From: JAOUEA01 sp963810945 | GTDB taxonomy: Bacteria; Actinomycetota; UBA4738; HRBIN12 | Assembly: GCA_963810945.1 (NCBI GenBank) | Contig: CAWEPI010000008.1 | Location: 744,001 to 808,000, forward strand | DNA length: 64,000 nucleotides | Reading direction: 5' to 3' | Shown: positions 54,011-62,741 of the stretch, one piece after another | Layout: each line of letters starts with the position of its first letter | Numbering within the stretch: the first letter of the stretch is position 1 | Made by a program: the position numbers and the translations under genes | Notes under the pieces: generated by a model | Seen by the model: only the letters and a program-made list of their open reading frames with translations | Databases searched by the model: none | What the model was told of the DNA's origin: nothing

Positions 54011-54784
54011 TCAGCCCCGGAGCAGGCTGGAGAGCTCGCTCGCTCCGTAGATCACGGCGATCGTCAACAGGAAACTCCCCACGAGGATCCGCAGCGTGCG
54101 CTCCTTGGTGCCCAGCGCGAATCGGGCCCCCACCCGGGCCCCCGGGACCGCGCCCACCGTCACCACGACGAAGACCGCCCAGTCGATGTGCCCGAGCGCC
54201 GTATGCACGACGGTGCCCGGGATCACCAGGGCCACGATCGCGAGGAGCGAGGTGCCAAGCGCGCGCTTCAGGGGCATCCCGAGCGCGCCCGCCAGCAGCG
54301 GCACGATGATCAGCCCGCCTCCGATGCCCAGCAGTCCGCTGATGAAGCCCGCGGCGAACCCGATCGAGGCGAACGCGAGCGCCGTGCCCTCCCCGAAGAC
54401 CTTGCGGGGCGCCGAGGCGCGCGCGCCGCGCAGGATCGCTACGGCCTGGTACGCCAGGAGCAGGGCGGTCACCACCAGCAGCAGATGGGTGTCGATCAGG
54501 TCGGTGAGCCACGCGCCGAGGATCGCGGCCACGATCCCCGGCCCCACCATCCACGCGGCCGCGCGCACGTCGACCTCGCCCGCGCGCCCGTACGTGTAGG
54601 CCCCCGTGAGGGCCGTGGGGAAGATCACCGGCAGGGGCGTGGCGAGCGCCACGATCGGTGGCGCGCCCATCAACACCTGGATCCCCGGCGTCATCACGAT
54701 CCCGCCCCCGACCCCGAAGAGACCGGACAGGACACCGGAGACGAAGCCGATGGCGACGCCGAGCGCCGCCTCCGCGGCGCTCAT
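54011..54784 (-). CDS. TauE/SafE-family sulfite exporter-like permease
   Basis: A 257-aa protein with 8 predicted helices in two repeats, each with the family glycine motif: VSGVLSGLFGVGGGIVMTPG and AGFISGLLGIGGGLIIVPLL. The end (LRILVGSFLLTIAVIYGASE) is typical. The start overlaps the NUDIX stop (ATGA). Exports small anions such as sulfite or organosulfonates in known members. Confidence 0.88.
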   Translation of the reverse strand: MSAAEAALGVAIGFVSGVLSGLFGVGGGIVMTPGIQVLMGAPPIVALATPLPVIFPTALTGAYTYGRAGEVDVRAAAWMVGPGIVAAILGAWLTDLIDTHLLLVVTALLLAYQAVAILRGARASAPRKVFGEGTALAFASIGFAAGFISGLLGIGGGLIIVPLLAGALGMPLKRALGTSLLAIVALVIPGTVVHTALGHIDWAVFVVVTVGAVPGARVGARFALGTKERTLRILVGSFLLTIAVIYGASELSSLLRG

Positions 54785-55477
54785 CGCAAGAGCTCGGCGG
54801 CGCGCTGGAGCACGTCGCGCTCTCCCCGGTACGCGGCGCGCTTGAGGGCGCGCTCCAGGGGGAACCAGCGCACCTCCTCCATCTCGTCGTCGCGATCGTC
54901 CGAGTCGCCGCCCGTGTGGCGCATCAGGAAGAAGTGCACGGTCTTGCGGATCCGCACGTCGTCCCAGACGTAGAAGTACTTCGTGTCGCCCAGGTCGGCC
55001 TCGATCTCGCCCGCGAGGCCCGTCTCCTCGCGCACCTCGCGCACGGCCGCATCCTCGATCGTCTCGCCCTCCTCGATGCCGCCCTTCGCGAGCCCCCAGG
55101 CCAGGTCGCCGCGGCGGGTGCGCCTCGAGGCGAGGACGACCTCGATCCCCTCGTCGCCGCGACGGTAGATCACGCCCCCGGCGGACACCTCTTTCTGGAC
55201 GGGCCCCTTGCCCGGGGTGGCCCGCTTGGCGGGGATGCGTCTCTTGGCCGCCGCCTTCTTCGCGCCGGAGGTCCGGTGCGGCTTCTTCTTCTTCTTCTCT
55301 CCCCGTCTTGGGGGTCCCGGCGGGTGTCGGCTCCTGGCGCTGCAGGCTCTGCGGGTCCTGAGGGGCGCGCGCCTCGGCGCCGGAGGCCTGCGCGGGCTTG
55401 CGCCGACGTCGTCGCCGGCGACGGGTGCTCCGCTTCGGGTGCTCCTCGGCGCCGGCTCCTTCCTGCTCGCCCGTCAT
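54781..55477 (-). CDS. NUDIX hydrolase with long basic N-terminal tail, one frameshift
   Basis: The NUDIX box is read as GGIEEGETIEDAAVREVREETGL split over residues; the core (SAGGVIYRRGDEGIEVVLAS) resembles diadenosine/8-oxo-dGTP type hydrolases. Upstream the frame extends through a Lys-rich stretch (AKKAAAKRRIPAKRATPGKG) and, after one shift in a GAAGAAG run near 55290, to ATG 55477 (MTGEQEGAGAEEHPKRSTRR). The repaired protein is about 230 aa with roughly 100 basic, disordered residues first. Same place as mycobacterial mutT4. A short form starting near 55188 is possible. Confidence 0.75.
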
Positions 55478-55586
55478 GGAGCGGATTCTAGGTCCCGGAC
55501 TCAGGTGCGCTCGGAGAACGGCCGATGGAAGCACCGGGGATCCCCCCTGGAACACGACGACCGCACGAGGAGACCGTCGGGCACCT

Positions 55587-56696
55587 ATGGAGATCAACGA
55601 GCTGTTGCGCTACACGGTGGAGCGCGGGGCGAGCGACCTGCACTGCAAGGTCGGCAACGTCCCGTTCATCCGCGTGGACGGAAGCCTGGAGCCGACGCGT
55701 TTCGAGACGCTGACGGCGGCCGACACCGAAGGGTTCGCGATGTCCCTGATGTCGGAGCACAAGAAGAACGAGTTCGCGACCACCTCGGAGGCCGACCTCG
55801 GGTACACGTTGCCGGGCGTCGGTCGGTTCCGCGTGAACGTCTTCCGTCAGCGCGCGGTGGTGGGTCTGGCGATCCGCCGGGTCCGCAGCGAGGTCCCCAC
55901 GTTCGAAGAGCTCCGCCTGCCCGAGGTCATGACGGAGCTCGCGGACTCGCCCCGAGGTCTCGTGCTCATCACGGGCCCGACCGGCACCGGGAAGACCACC
56001 ACGATCGCCTCGATGATCGGCCACATCAACCGCACGCGCCGCGCCCACATCGTCACGATCGAGGACCCGATCGAGGTCGTGCACGAGGACGCGCTCTCGA
56101 TCATCCAGCAGCGTGAGATCGGGATCGACACGGACAGCTACGCCAACGCGTTGCGCCACGTCGTGCGCCAGGACCCCGACGTCATCTTCGTCGGCGAGAT
56201 CCGGGACTCCGACTCCGCGCTCTCGGCGATCCAGGCGGCCGAGACCGGCCACCTCGTGATCTCGACCCTGCACACGATCGATTGCATGGAGACGCTGAAC
56301 CGCATCCTCGACCTCTTCCCGCCGCAGCAGCAGAAGGAGGTCCGTTCGTCGTTCGCGGGGGCTTTGCGGGGCATCGTCTCCCAGCGCCTCGTGACCCGGG
56401 CCGACGGCAAGGGTCGCGTGCCCGCGTGCGAGGTGCTGATCAACACCGGCCGCGTCTTCGACCGGATCATCGACCCGGACGCGACGGACGAGATCATCGA
56501 CGTGATCGCCGAGGGCTCGTTCTACGGGATGCAGACCTTCGACCAGGGTCTGGTGGGCCTCGTGAGGCTCGGGCTCGTCACCGAGGACGACGCGCGGCGC
56601 ACGGCCACCAACCCCCACGACTTCGACCTGCAGCTGCGCGGCGTGCTGGAGCGTGCGTCGTCGATCCCCGGGATCGAGGGCGGTCTGCCCTTCTGA
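55587..56696 (+). CDS. pilT: PilT-family ATPase
   Basis: A 369-aa hexameric ATPase of the type IV pilus retraction kind: INELLRYTVERGASDLHCKV, Walker A ITGPTGTGKTTTIASMIGHI, Asp box IVTIEDPIEVVHEDALSIIQ, Walker B DPDVIFVGEIRDSDSALSAI, and His box TGHLVISTLHTIDCMETLNR. The AIRNLIRE-type retraction motif is replaced by a region ending EVLINTGRVFDRI. No other pilus gene is in the window. Divergent from the NUDIX gene. Confidence 0.88.
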   Translation: MEINELLRYTVERGASDLHCKVGNVPFIRVDGSLEPTRFETLTAADTEGFAMSLMSEHKKNEFATTSEADLGYTLPGVGRFRVNVFRQRAVVGLAIRRVRSEVPTFEELRLPEVMTELADSPRGLVLITGPTGTGKTTTIASMIGHINRTRRAHIVTIEDPIEVVHEDALSIIQQREIGIDTDSYANALRHVVRQDPDVIFVGEIRDSDSALSAIQAAETGHLVISTLHTIDCMETLNRILDLFPPQQQKEVRSSFAGALRGIVSQRLVTRADGKGRVPACEVLINTGRVFDRIIDPDATDEIIDVIAEGSFYGMQTFDQGLVGLVRLGLVTEDDARRTATNPHDFDLQLRGVLERASSIPGIEGGLPF

Positions 56697-56697
56697 G

Positions 56698-57060
56698 CTA
56701 GGTTCGCTCCCCGGCGGCGCGTTCCGCGCGGATCTCCATGGGATGGCGTCGATAGCCGTAGGGGATCGCCAGGAGCAGATAGACGGGGATGAACAGCGGT
56801 CCCCAGGCGCGGTACTGCCGGATGTGGTGCCGTTCGTGCGCGCGCAGCGTCCCTTGCACCGGCACCCCCGAGACGATCACGAAGCCCACGGTCATCGCCG
56901 CGCGATGGAGTCGGAGCAGCAGCGCGCTGAGCCCGCGCGGCGCGCGATCGAAGACGATGGCCCCCTGATCCATCCGGGGGAGCTGGAAGGTGAGCGCGCC
57001 GAGCGCCAGGCCGAGCAGCGTGTTCGGTGAGGTCCAGATGAAGCCGAGCCACATGGGCAC
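56698..57060 (-). CDS. membrane protein with HExxH-like motif
   Basis: A 120-aa protein with an N-terminal helix (LGFIWTSPNTLLGLALGAL) and a C-terminal one (WGPLFIPVYLLLAIPYGYR). Between them TLRAHERHHIRQYRAWGPLF holds His-Glu-Arg-His-His, an HExxH zinc-peptidase-type motif. Small for a peptidase. Convergent with pilT, with only one base between the stops. Similar small proteins exist in Actinobacteria; function unknown. Confidence 0.6.
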   Translation of the reverse strand: MPMWLGFIWTSPNTLLGLALGALTFQLPRMDQGAIVFDRAPRGLSALLLRLHRAAMTVGFVIVSGVPVQGTLRAHERHHIRQYRAWGPLFIPVYLLLAIPYGYRRHPMEIRAERAAGERT

Positions 57061-57065
57061 GGGAT

Positions 57066-58073
57066 TCAGTCGTCCTTCATCGTCCGCATGCGTCGCGCGA
57101 TCCCGATCACGGCCGCCGCGAACCCGATCGCGAGGAGGCCCAGCACGACGTACGGTGGTCCCGAGTCGCGCCCGTCGCCTCCCTCGGGGTCGAGGGTGCC
57201 GCCGGCGCTCGGCGACGTCGACGGGGAGCTTCGTGCGGACTGCGCGTACGCCTGAGCGAGCAGTTCCACGGCGTCGAATCCGCCGGGCGGCTGCAGGAGC
57301 GAGAGGTAGATCTCCGGGGCGTCGGCGCCCCGAGGGTGGGGGAGCGCGGCGGAGTCGAGCAGCTTGTCGGCGAGCTCGTCGGCGGCCAGCGTGCCGCCCA
57401 GGTGGCTGAGGGCTCCGGCCACGCGGCGACGTGCGGCCGGCAGGCCGCGTGCGGGAACGACCAGCGCGTCATCCGGCCCGGTCACGATCAGGAACGCATC
57501 GGAGGGGCGGGCCTTGCACGTGCCGACCGACCAGACGGCGTTCAGGACGGCGAGCAACCGCTCGGGCACGGGGCCGTCCCCTTCGGCGGCCGCCAGGGCA
57601 TCGCCAAGGTCGTCGCTCGCGAACCCCCCGGCCACGATGGCGGCGGTAGGCCCGGTGACGGCGGCACCCGAGGCTACGCGCGCGCCGGTGCTTGCCGCGG
57701 GGTCCCCGTGGAACGTGACCGCCGCGGCGGCCCCGGTTCCCTGCTCGGTTCCCGGCACCTCCGCGACGAGCTCGTCCGGAGCGGCGCCGGCCTGCAGTCG
57801 CCGCAGGCTGGCGTCGGCTCGCTCGGGCTCCGGCGGCTCGCTCACGACCGCGCCATAGGATGGATCGATGGCGGCCATCGACGCGGCGTCGCGCAGCCCG
57901 CAGAACGCGCCGGCGGTCCCCAGCTGCCGTCCGCCGGGATCCACGATGGCCACGGCGATGAACGCGTCGGAGCGCGGCGCCGCAGCGGTGCGGGCGGGCA
58001 GCAGCGCGATGACCGGCAAGGCGAGGGCCGAGACGATCCGAAGCGTGACGGCGAGGCGGCGGCGGGGCGACAT
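57066..58073 (-). CDS. secreted membrane-anchored protein, DUF1028-like
   Basis: A 335-aa protein. Signal peptide VSALALPVIALLPARTAAA, then a domain that resembles the Ntn-hydrolase-type DUF1028 (FIAVAIVDPGGRQLGTAGAF, EGDGPVPERLLAVLNAVWSV, SDAFLIVTGPDDALVV), a Ser/Pro-rich linker, and one helix (PYVVLGLLAIGFAAAVIGIA) with a basic tail. The classical DUF1028 is cytosolic; here it would face outwards. No ribosome site stands out before ATG 58073. Assignment is tentative. Confidence 0.55.
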   Translation of the reverse strand: MSPRRRLAVTLRIVSALALPVIALLPARTAAAPRSDAFIAVAIVDPGGRQLGTAGAFCGLRDAASMAAIDPSYGAVVSEPPEPERADASLRRLQAGAAPDELVAEVPGTEQGTGAAAAVTFHGDPAASTGARVASGAAVTGPTAAIVAGGFASDDLGDALAAAEGDGPVPERLLAVLNAVWSVGTCKARPSDAFLIVTGPDDALVVPARGLPAARRRVAGALSHLGGTLAADELADKLLDSAALPHPRGADAPEIYLSLLQPPGGFDAVELLAQAYAQSARSSPSTSPSAGGTLDPEGGDGRDSGPPYVVLGLLAIGFAAAVIGIARRMRTMKDD

Positions 58074-58137
58074 GCGGCGAGCATAGGCGGACCGGGCCAC
58101 CGAGTGGCCGCCGAGGCCCGGGTATCCTCGTGCGGTC

Positions 58138-59538
58138 ATGACCGAACCGACGCAACCCAGCACGGGGGCCGTCATCGAGGTCGATCCCCTCGCGCAGGAG
58201 TTGGGCGAGCGCTTCGACGCGGCCGGCCACCAGTTGTATCTGGTGGGTGGTTCCGTGCGCGACCTCGTGCTCGGGCGTCCCCGTCCCGACACCGATCTCG
58301 ACTTCGCCACCGACGCGGCCCCGCACGAGACGACGCGGCTCCTGCGAGGCTGGGCGGACCGGCAGTACCTCGTGGGCGTGAAGTTCGGGACGGTCGGCGC
58401 GCTCAAGCGCGGCCGGCGGCTGGAGATCACCACCTTCCGCGAGGACGTCTACGCCGAAGAGCACCGCAAGCCCGCGGTCACCTTCGCGAAGGACATCGAG
58501 ACCGATCTGTCCCGTCGCGACTTCACGATCAACGCGATGGCCGTCCGGGTGCCGGGCGGCGGGTTCATCGATCCATTCGGGGGCGTGCGCCACCTCGGCG
58601 CCAAGGTGCTCGACACGCCGCTCGCCCCGGAGGTGGCCTTCGCCGACGACCCCCTGCGGATGCTGCGCGCGGCACGGTTCCTGGCGCAGCTCGACGTGAC
58701 GCCGGCGCCCCGGGTGGTGGGGGCGATCGAGGGGATGCGAGAGCGCCTCGCGATCGTGAGCGCGGAGCGGATCGCCGAGGAGCTCAACAAGCTGCTGGTC
58801 GCAGCCCGCCCCGCTCGCGGGCTCGAGCTGCTCGTGGAGACCGGCCTGTCCGACGAGTTCATGCCCGAGCTCACGGCCCTGCGTCTGGAGCAGGACCCGG
58901 TCCATCAGCACAAGGACGTGCTGACGCACACCTACGCCGTGGTTGAGCGCTGCGAGGCCATCCTCACGCTGCGCCTCGCGGCCCTGCTCCACGACGTCGG
59001 CAAGCCCAAGACGCGCGAGATCACACCCGAGGGCGTGCAGTTCCACCATCACGAGGTCGTCGGCGCGCGCATGGCCGAGTCCCGGCTGCGCGAGCTCCGA
59101 TACCCCAACGCGATCATCGAGGACGTGCGAACCCTCGTGGAGCTGCACCTTCGGTTCCACGGCTACGGCGAGGGGTGGAGCGACAGCGCGGTGCGCCGCT
59201 ACGTGCGCGACGCGGGTCCGCTCCTCGACATGCTGAACCAGCTCACCCGCGCGGACTGCACCACGCGCAACGAACGGCGCGCGCGCGAGTTCGCGGCGCT
59301 GCAGGACGACCTGGAGGAGCGGATCGCGCGCCTCGCGGAGCAGGAGAACCTCGACTCGATGCGCCCTCCCCTCGATGGCCGCCAGGTGATGGAACACCTC
59401 GGGCTGGAGCCGGGCCCGCAGGTCGGCGAGGCGCTGGCCTACCTGATGGACGTGCGCATGGAGCGCGGCCCGATCCCGCAGGACGAGGCGTTCGCCCTCC
59501 TCGACGCATGGGCGAAGGATCACGGGCTCGGTCGCTAG
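58138..59538 (+). CDS. pcnA: CCA tRNA nucleotidyltransferase (HD-domain type)
   Basis: A 466-aa enzyme adding or repairing the tRNA 3' CCA. Nucleotidyltransferase head: QLYLVGGSVRDLVLGRPRPD, TDLDFATDA, DLSRRDFTINAMAVRVPGGG; RNA-binding part LRMLRAARFLAQLDVTPAPR; HD domain LRLAALLHDVGKPKTREITP, FHHHEVVGARM. The mycobacterial pcnA lies next to the same murJ cluster. The single tRNA seen in the window lacks a full encoded CCA, so the enzyme is needed. Confidence 0.96.
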   Translation: MTEPTQPSTGAVIEVDPLAQELGERFDAAGHQLYLVGGSVRDLVLGRPRPDTDLDFATDAAPHETTRLLRGWADRQYLVGVKFGTVGALKRGRRLEITTFREDVYAEEHRKPAVTFAKDIETDLSRRDFTINAMAVRVPGGGFIDPFGGVRHLGAKVLDTPLAPEVAFADDPLRMLRAARFLAQLDVTPAPRVVGAIEGMRERLAIVSAERIAEELNKLLVAARPARGLELLVETGLSDEFMPELTALRLEQDPVHQHKDVLTHTYAVVERCEAILTLRLAALLHDVGKPKTREITPEGVQFHHHEVVGARMAESRLRELRYPNAIIEDVRTLVELHLRFHGYGEGWSDSAVRRYVRDAGPLLDMLNQLTRADCTTRNERRAREFAALQDDLEERIARLAEQENLDSMRPPLDGRQVMEHLGLEPGPQVGEALAYLMDVRMERGPIPQDEAFALLDAWAKDHGLGR

Positions 59539-59563
59539 GCGCCCCCGCCCGTGGCGAGATCGT

Positions 59564-60040
59564 TCAATCGGTGAAGAGGTCGTCGACCAGGGCCACCGCC
59601 GTGACGTACGCCGCGTGGGTGCCCAGGCTCGTCGCCAGTACGTCCGGCGGCCAGCGCCAGGGCGGGGGCGTCCGACCGAGCACCGGGAACAGGGTGAAGG
59701 TGGCCGTCATCAGCGTGGCGCCGAACGCCAGGCTCGCCCATGGCTCGGGCAGCCGCCGGCGCAGGAGCCCGTGCCACAATCCGAACGCGGATCCGTAACC
59801 CCACTTCAGCAGCTCGCCCAGCTCCGCGTCGGTTCGATCGGTCACGCTCCCCAGATGCATCACGCTCGCGACGATCTGCCCGGGGACCAAACTGTCGTCG
59901 TAGTCCAGCGAGCCCGACACCGCGGGGCGCAACCGGTGTTCGGACCGGTACGCAAGCGTCATGGCGGCCGTGCCGGCCACCCCCGCGATCACGCTACGGA
60001 CCGGCCACGGCATGCCACTGCGCCTCACCGTGTCGCTCAT
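59564..60040 (-). CDS. membrane protein of unknown function
   Basis: A 158-aa protein with helices SVIAGVAGTAAMTLAYRSEH, KWGYGSAFGLWHGLLRRRLP, SLAFGATLMTATFTLFPVLG and GTHAAYVTAVALVDDLF. The arrangement resembles YagU/DUF1440-like small membrane proteins, but I am not sure. Its start overlaps the SDR stop (ATGA). Confidence 0.6.
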   Translation of the reverse strand: MSDTVRRSGMPWPVRSVIAGVAGTAAMTLAYRSEHRLRPAVSGSLDYDDSLVPGQIVASVMHLGSVTDRTDAELGELLKWGYGSAFGLWHGLLRRRLPEPWASLAFGATLMTATFTLFPVLGRTPPPWRWPPDVLATSLGTHAAYVTAVALVDDLFTD

Positions 60041-60804
60041 AGCCCTGGGCTGCTCTGCATCAGTCCACCGTCGGCGAAGATCGTCGTGCCCGTCACGTAA
60101 CTGGCGCCGTCGCCTGCCAGGAACGTTACGACGCTCGCGATCTCTTCGGGTCTCGCCATCCGTCCGAGCGGGATCGCGTCGTCCAGCCGCTTCATCTTCG
60201 CCGGGTCGTCCACGGTCGACTTGTTGATGGGGGTATCCACGGCGCCTGGTCCGACGCCGACGACCGTGATGCCGTGCGGCGCCAGCTCGACGCCGGCGGT
60301 CCGTGTGAGCATCCGCATCCCTCCCTTGGACAGGCAGTAGGCGGTGTTGCCCGGCATCGGCCAGTCCTCGTGGACCGAGGTGACGTTGATGATGCGGCCC
60401 CCCTCCCCCTGCTCGATCATCTGCTTGGCGGCAACCTGCGTGCCGAAGAACGCGCTCTTCAGGTTGACGTCGAGCACGAACGCGTATTGCTCCTCGGTGG
60501 TGTCCAGGATCGACGTGCGCGTCTCGACCCCGGCGTTGTTGACCATGATGTCGAGACGCCCGAACGCCGTGACCGCGGCGGCGACGAGGTGCTGCAGATC
60601 CTCGACCTTGCTGACGTCGGCGTCGACCCCGATGGCCTCGTCGCCCAGGGAGGCCACCTTCCGCTCGAGCGCTTCCGTCGCCTCGGGGTGCGCGACGTAG
60701 TCGATCACGATGTTGGCGCCCGCCTCCGCGAGCCCGAGCACGACGGCCCTGCCGATGCCGCTGTTCCCGCCCGTTACGATGGCGGTCTTCCCCTGCAAGG
60801 TCAC
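60037..60804 (-). CDS. short-chain dehydrogenase (glucose 1-dehydrogenase-like)
   Basis: A 255-aa SDR: AIVTGGNSGIGRAVVLGLAE, VDADVSKVEDLQHLV, VNNAGVETRTSILDTT, NVTSVHEDWPMPGNTAYCLS with Tyr-x3-Lys (YCLSKGG), and VGVGPGAVDTPIN. Closest in pattern to Bacillus-type glucose 1-dehydrogenases. GTG 60804 overlaps the GH15 stop. Together with a GH15 glucan/trehalose hydrolase upstream, a sugar-oxidising route is possible. Confidence 0.87.
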   Translation of the reverse strand: MTLQGKTAIVTGGNSGIGRAVVLGLAEAGANIVIDYVAHPEATEALERKVASLGDEAIGVDADVSKVEDLQHLVAAAVTAFGRLDIMVNNAGVETRTSILDTTEEQYAFVLDVNLKSAFFGTQVAAKQMIEQGEGGRIINVTSVHEDWPMPGNTAYCLSKGGMRMLTRTAGVELAPHGITVVGVGPGAVDTPINKSTVDDPAKMKRLDDAIPLGRMARPEEIASVVTFLAGDGASYVTGTTIFADGGLMQSSPGL

Positions 60805-62618
60805 GGTGCCTCCCGTTCGTCGTGGGGCTCGGTCCGCGGTCGCGCGCGATCGGCATCGTCGCCGGACAGGGCGAGGGCGGCCGCGATCAGGGTGAGATGG
60901 CTGAAGGCCTGCGGGAAGTTGCCGATCAGGCGGCCGTGCTCGACGTCGTACTCCTCCGAGAACAAGCCGAGGTCGTTGCGCAGGGCGAGGAGGCGATCGA
61001 ACAGCTCCTCGGCCTCGTCCTTCCGCCCGATCAGGGCGAGATCGATCACCAACCAGAAGCTGCAGGCGAGGAAGGCCCCCTCGCCGGGTGGGAGACCGTC
61101 GGCGGCGTCCGCGTCGGGGATGTAGCGCAGCACGAAGCCGTCCTTCACGAGCTCGCGCTGGATCGCTTCGACGGTCCCCACGACGCGAGGATCCGTCGGC
61201 TCGAGGAACCCCACCTGGGGGATCAGGAGCAGGGCGGCGTCCAGCTGCGACGAGCCGTAGTACTGGGTGAACGTGTTCCGCTCCGCGTCGTAGCCCTCCC
61301 GGCAGACCTCCTCATGGATGTCGTCGCGCATCTTCCTCAGGGCCGTGAGGGGGGCCTCCACGCCGGCGTCTTCCGCGATCTTCACGATCCGGTCGGCGGC
61401 GACCCAGGCCATCACCTTGGAATGCACGAAGTTCCGACGGGGTCCCCGCACCTCCCACACGCCGTCGTCGGGATCGCGCCAGTGCTCCATGAGCCAGACG
61501 ACGACACCCTGGGCGATGTCGAGGGCCTGGTCGGCCCCCTGCATGCCGAGCTGGCGCGCGCGGTAGACGGCGTCGATGAGTTCGCCGTAGACGTCGAGCT
61601 GGAGCTGGCCCGAGGCGGCGTTCCCGACGCGGACGGGCGCCGAACCCTCGTAGCCGCTCAGCCAGTCCAACTCGTACTCGTCCAGGCGGCGCTCACCGGC
61701 GATCCCGTACATGATCTGCAGGTCCTCGGGGTCGCCCGCCACCGCGCGGATCACCCAATCCCGCCAACGCGTGGCCTCCTCCACGTAGCCGGCCACCATC
61801 AGGCTGTCCAGGGTGAGGGACGCATCCCTCAGCCAGCAGTAGCGGTAATCCCAGTTGCGGACCCCGCCGAGGAACTCCGGCAGGGAGGTCGTGGGCGCGG
61901 CCACGATCCCGCCGGTGGGTTCGTAGATGAGCGCCTTCAGGGTGATCATCGATCGCTCGACCTCGTCGGCCCAACGTCCCGCGTAGGTCGATCGTGCGGC
62001 CCACTCCCGCCACCAGGCGTCGGTCTCCTCGACGGCCGTGGATGGGTCGATCGGATCCGGGAGCGGTCCCCACGGCGAGTAGTAGGTCAGGACGAACCCC
62101 ACCGCGTCGCCCTCGTTCACCGAGAAGGTGGCCGCGTGATGGTCTTCCTGGACACGCAGCGGGATGTCGCCGCGCAGCTCGATCGCCTCCGGGCCGGCCC
62201 CCACCGTGACGACCCCTTCCCCCGCGCCACCCCAAGGCCGCGTCTTGCCGTAGTCGAACCGTGGCTTGAACCGCGTCGTGACCGTCACGGACCCCCTGAT
62301 GCCCTGCACCACGCGGACGAGACGGGGGTCGGTGTCACGGCTGGGCATGCAATCCACCACCCGGACCACACCGTCGGCTGTCTCGAAGTCGGTCTCGAGG
62401 ACGAGGCTCTGCGGCCGGTAGCGCCTCGCCGTCGCGATGATCCTCCCGTCGGGGGCGATGCTCCAGAACCCGTTGTCCGGGGTTCCGAGCAAGGAAGCGA
62501 AGCACGCCGGGGAATCGAACCGCGGGAGACAGAGCCAGTCGACCGACCCGTCGAGCCCGACGAGCGCCGAGGTGTGGAGGTCACCGATGAGTGCGTAGTC
62601 CTCGATCCGAAGCGCCAT
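60801..62618 (-). CDS. glycoside hydrolase family 15 (glucoamylase/trehalase type)
   Basis: A 605-aa protein: RIEDYALIGDLHTSALVGLD, GSVDWLCLPRFDSPACFASL, an N-terminal beta-sandwich, then the (alpha/alpha)6 barrel with GGVRNWDYRYCWLRDASLTL carrying the conserved acid patch, EYELDWLSGYEGSAPVRVGN, and PPGEGAFLACSFWLVIDLAL holding the catalytic base Glu. Bacterial members cleave trehalose or alpha-glucans. No signal peptide, so cytoplasmic. First gene of a three-gene overlapping operon. Confidence 0.92.
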   Translation of the reverse strand: MALRIEDYALIGDLHTSALVGLDGSVDWLCLPRFDSPACFASLLGTPDNGFWSIAPDGRIIATARRYRPQSLVLETDFETADGVVRVVDCMPSRDTDPRLVRVVQGIRGSVTVTTRFKPRFDYGKTRPWGGAGEGVVTVGAGPEAIELRGDIPLRVQEDHHAATFSVNEGDAVGFVLTYYSPWGPLPDPIDPSTAVEETDAWWREWAARSTYAGRWADEVERSMITLKALIYEPTGGIVAAPTTSLPEFLGGVRNWDYRYCWLRDASLTLDSLMVAGYVEEATRWRDWVIRAVAGDPEDLQIMYGIAGERRLDEYELDWLSGYEGSAPVRVGNAASGQLQLDVYGELIDAVYRARQLGMQGADQALDIAQGVVVWLMEHWRDPDDGVWEVRGPRRNFVHSKVMAWVAADRIVKIAEDAGVEAPLTALRKMRDDIHEEVCREGYDAERNTFTQYYGSSQLDAALLLIPQVGFLEPTDPRVVGTVEAIQRELVKDGFVLRYIPDADAADGLPPGEGAFLACSFWLVIDLALIGRKDEAEELFDRLLALRNDLGLFSEEYDVEHGRLIGNFPQAFSHLTLIAAALALSGDDADRARPRTEPHDEREAP

Positions 62619-62741
62619 CGTGACCTCCCGACCCTCCCCCTAGGCGCACATCATGCCAGCGGTGAGCGCTTCCGGCTCGAGGGGGATGGCAGGCGCACGG
62701 ATGGCCTGAGTCGCGGTGTACCCGCGGGTAGGCTCTTGCGC

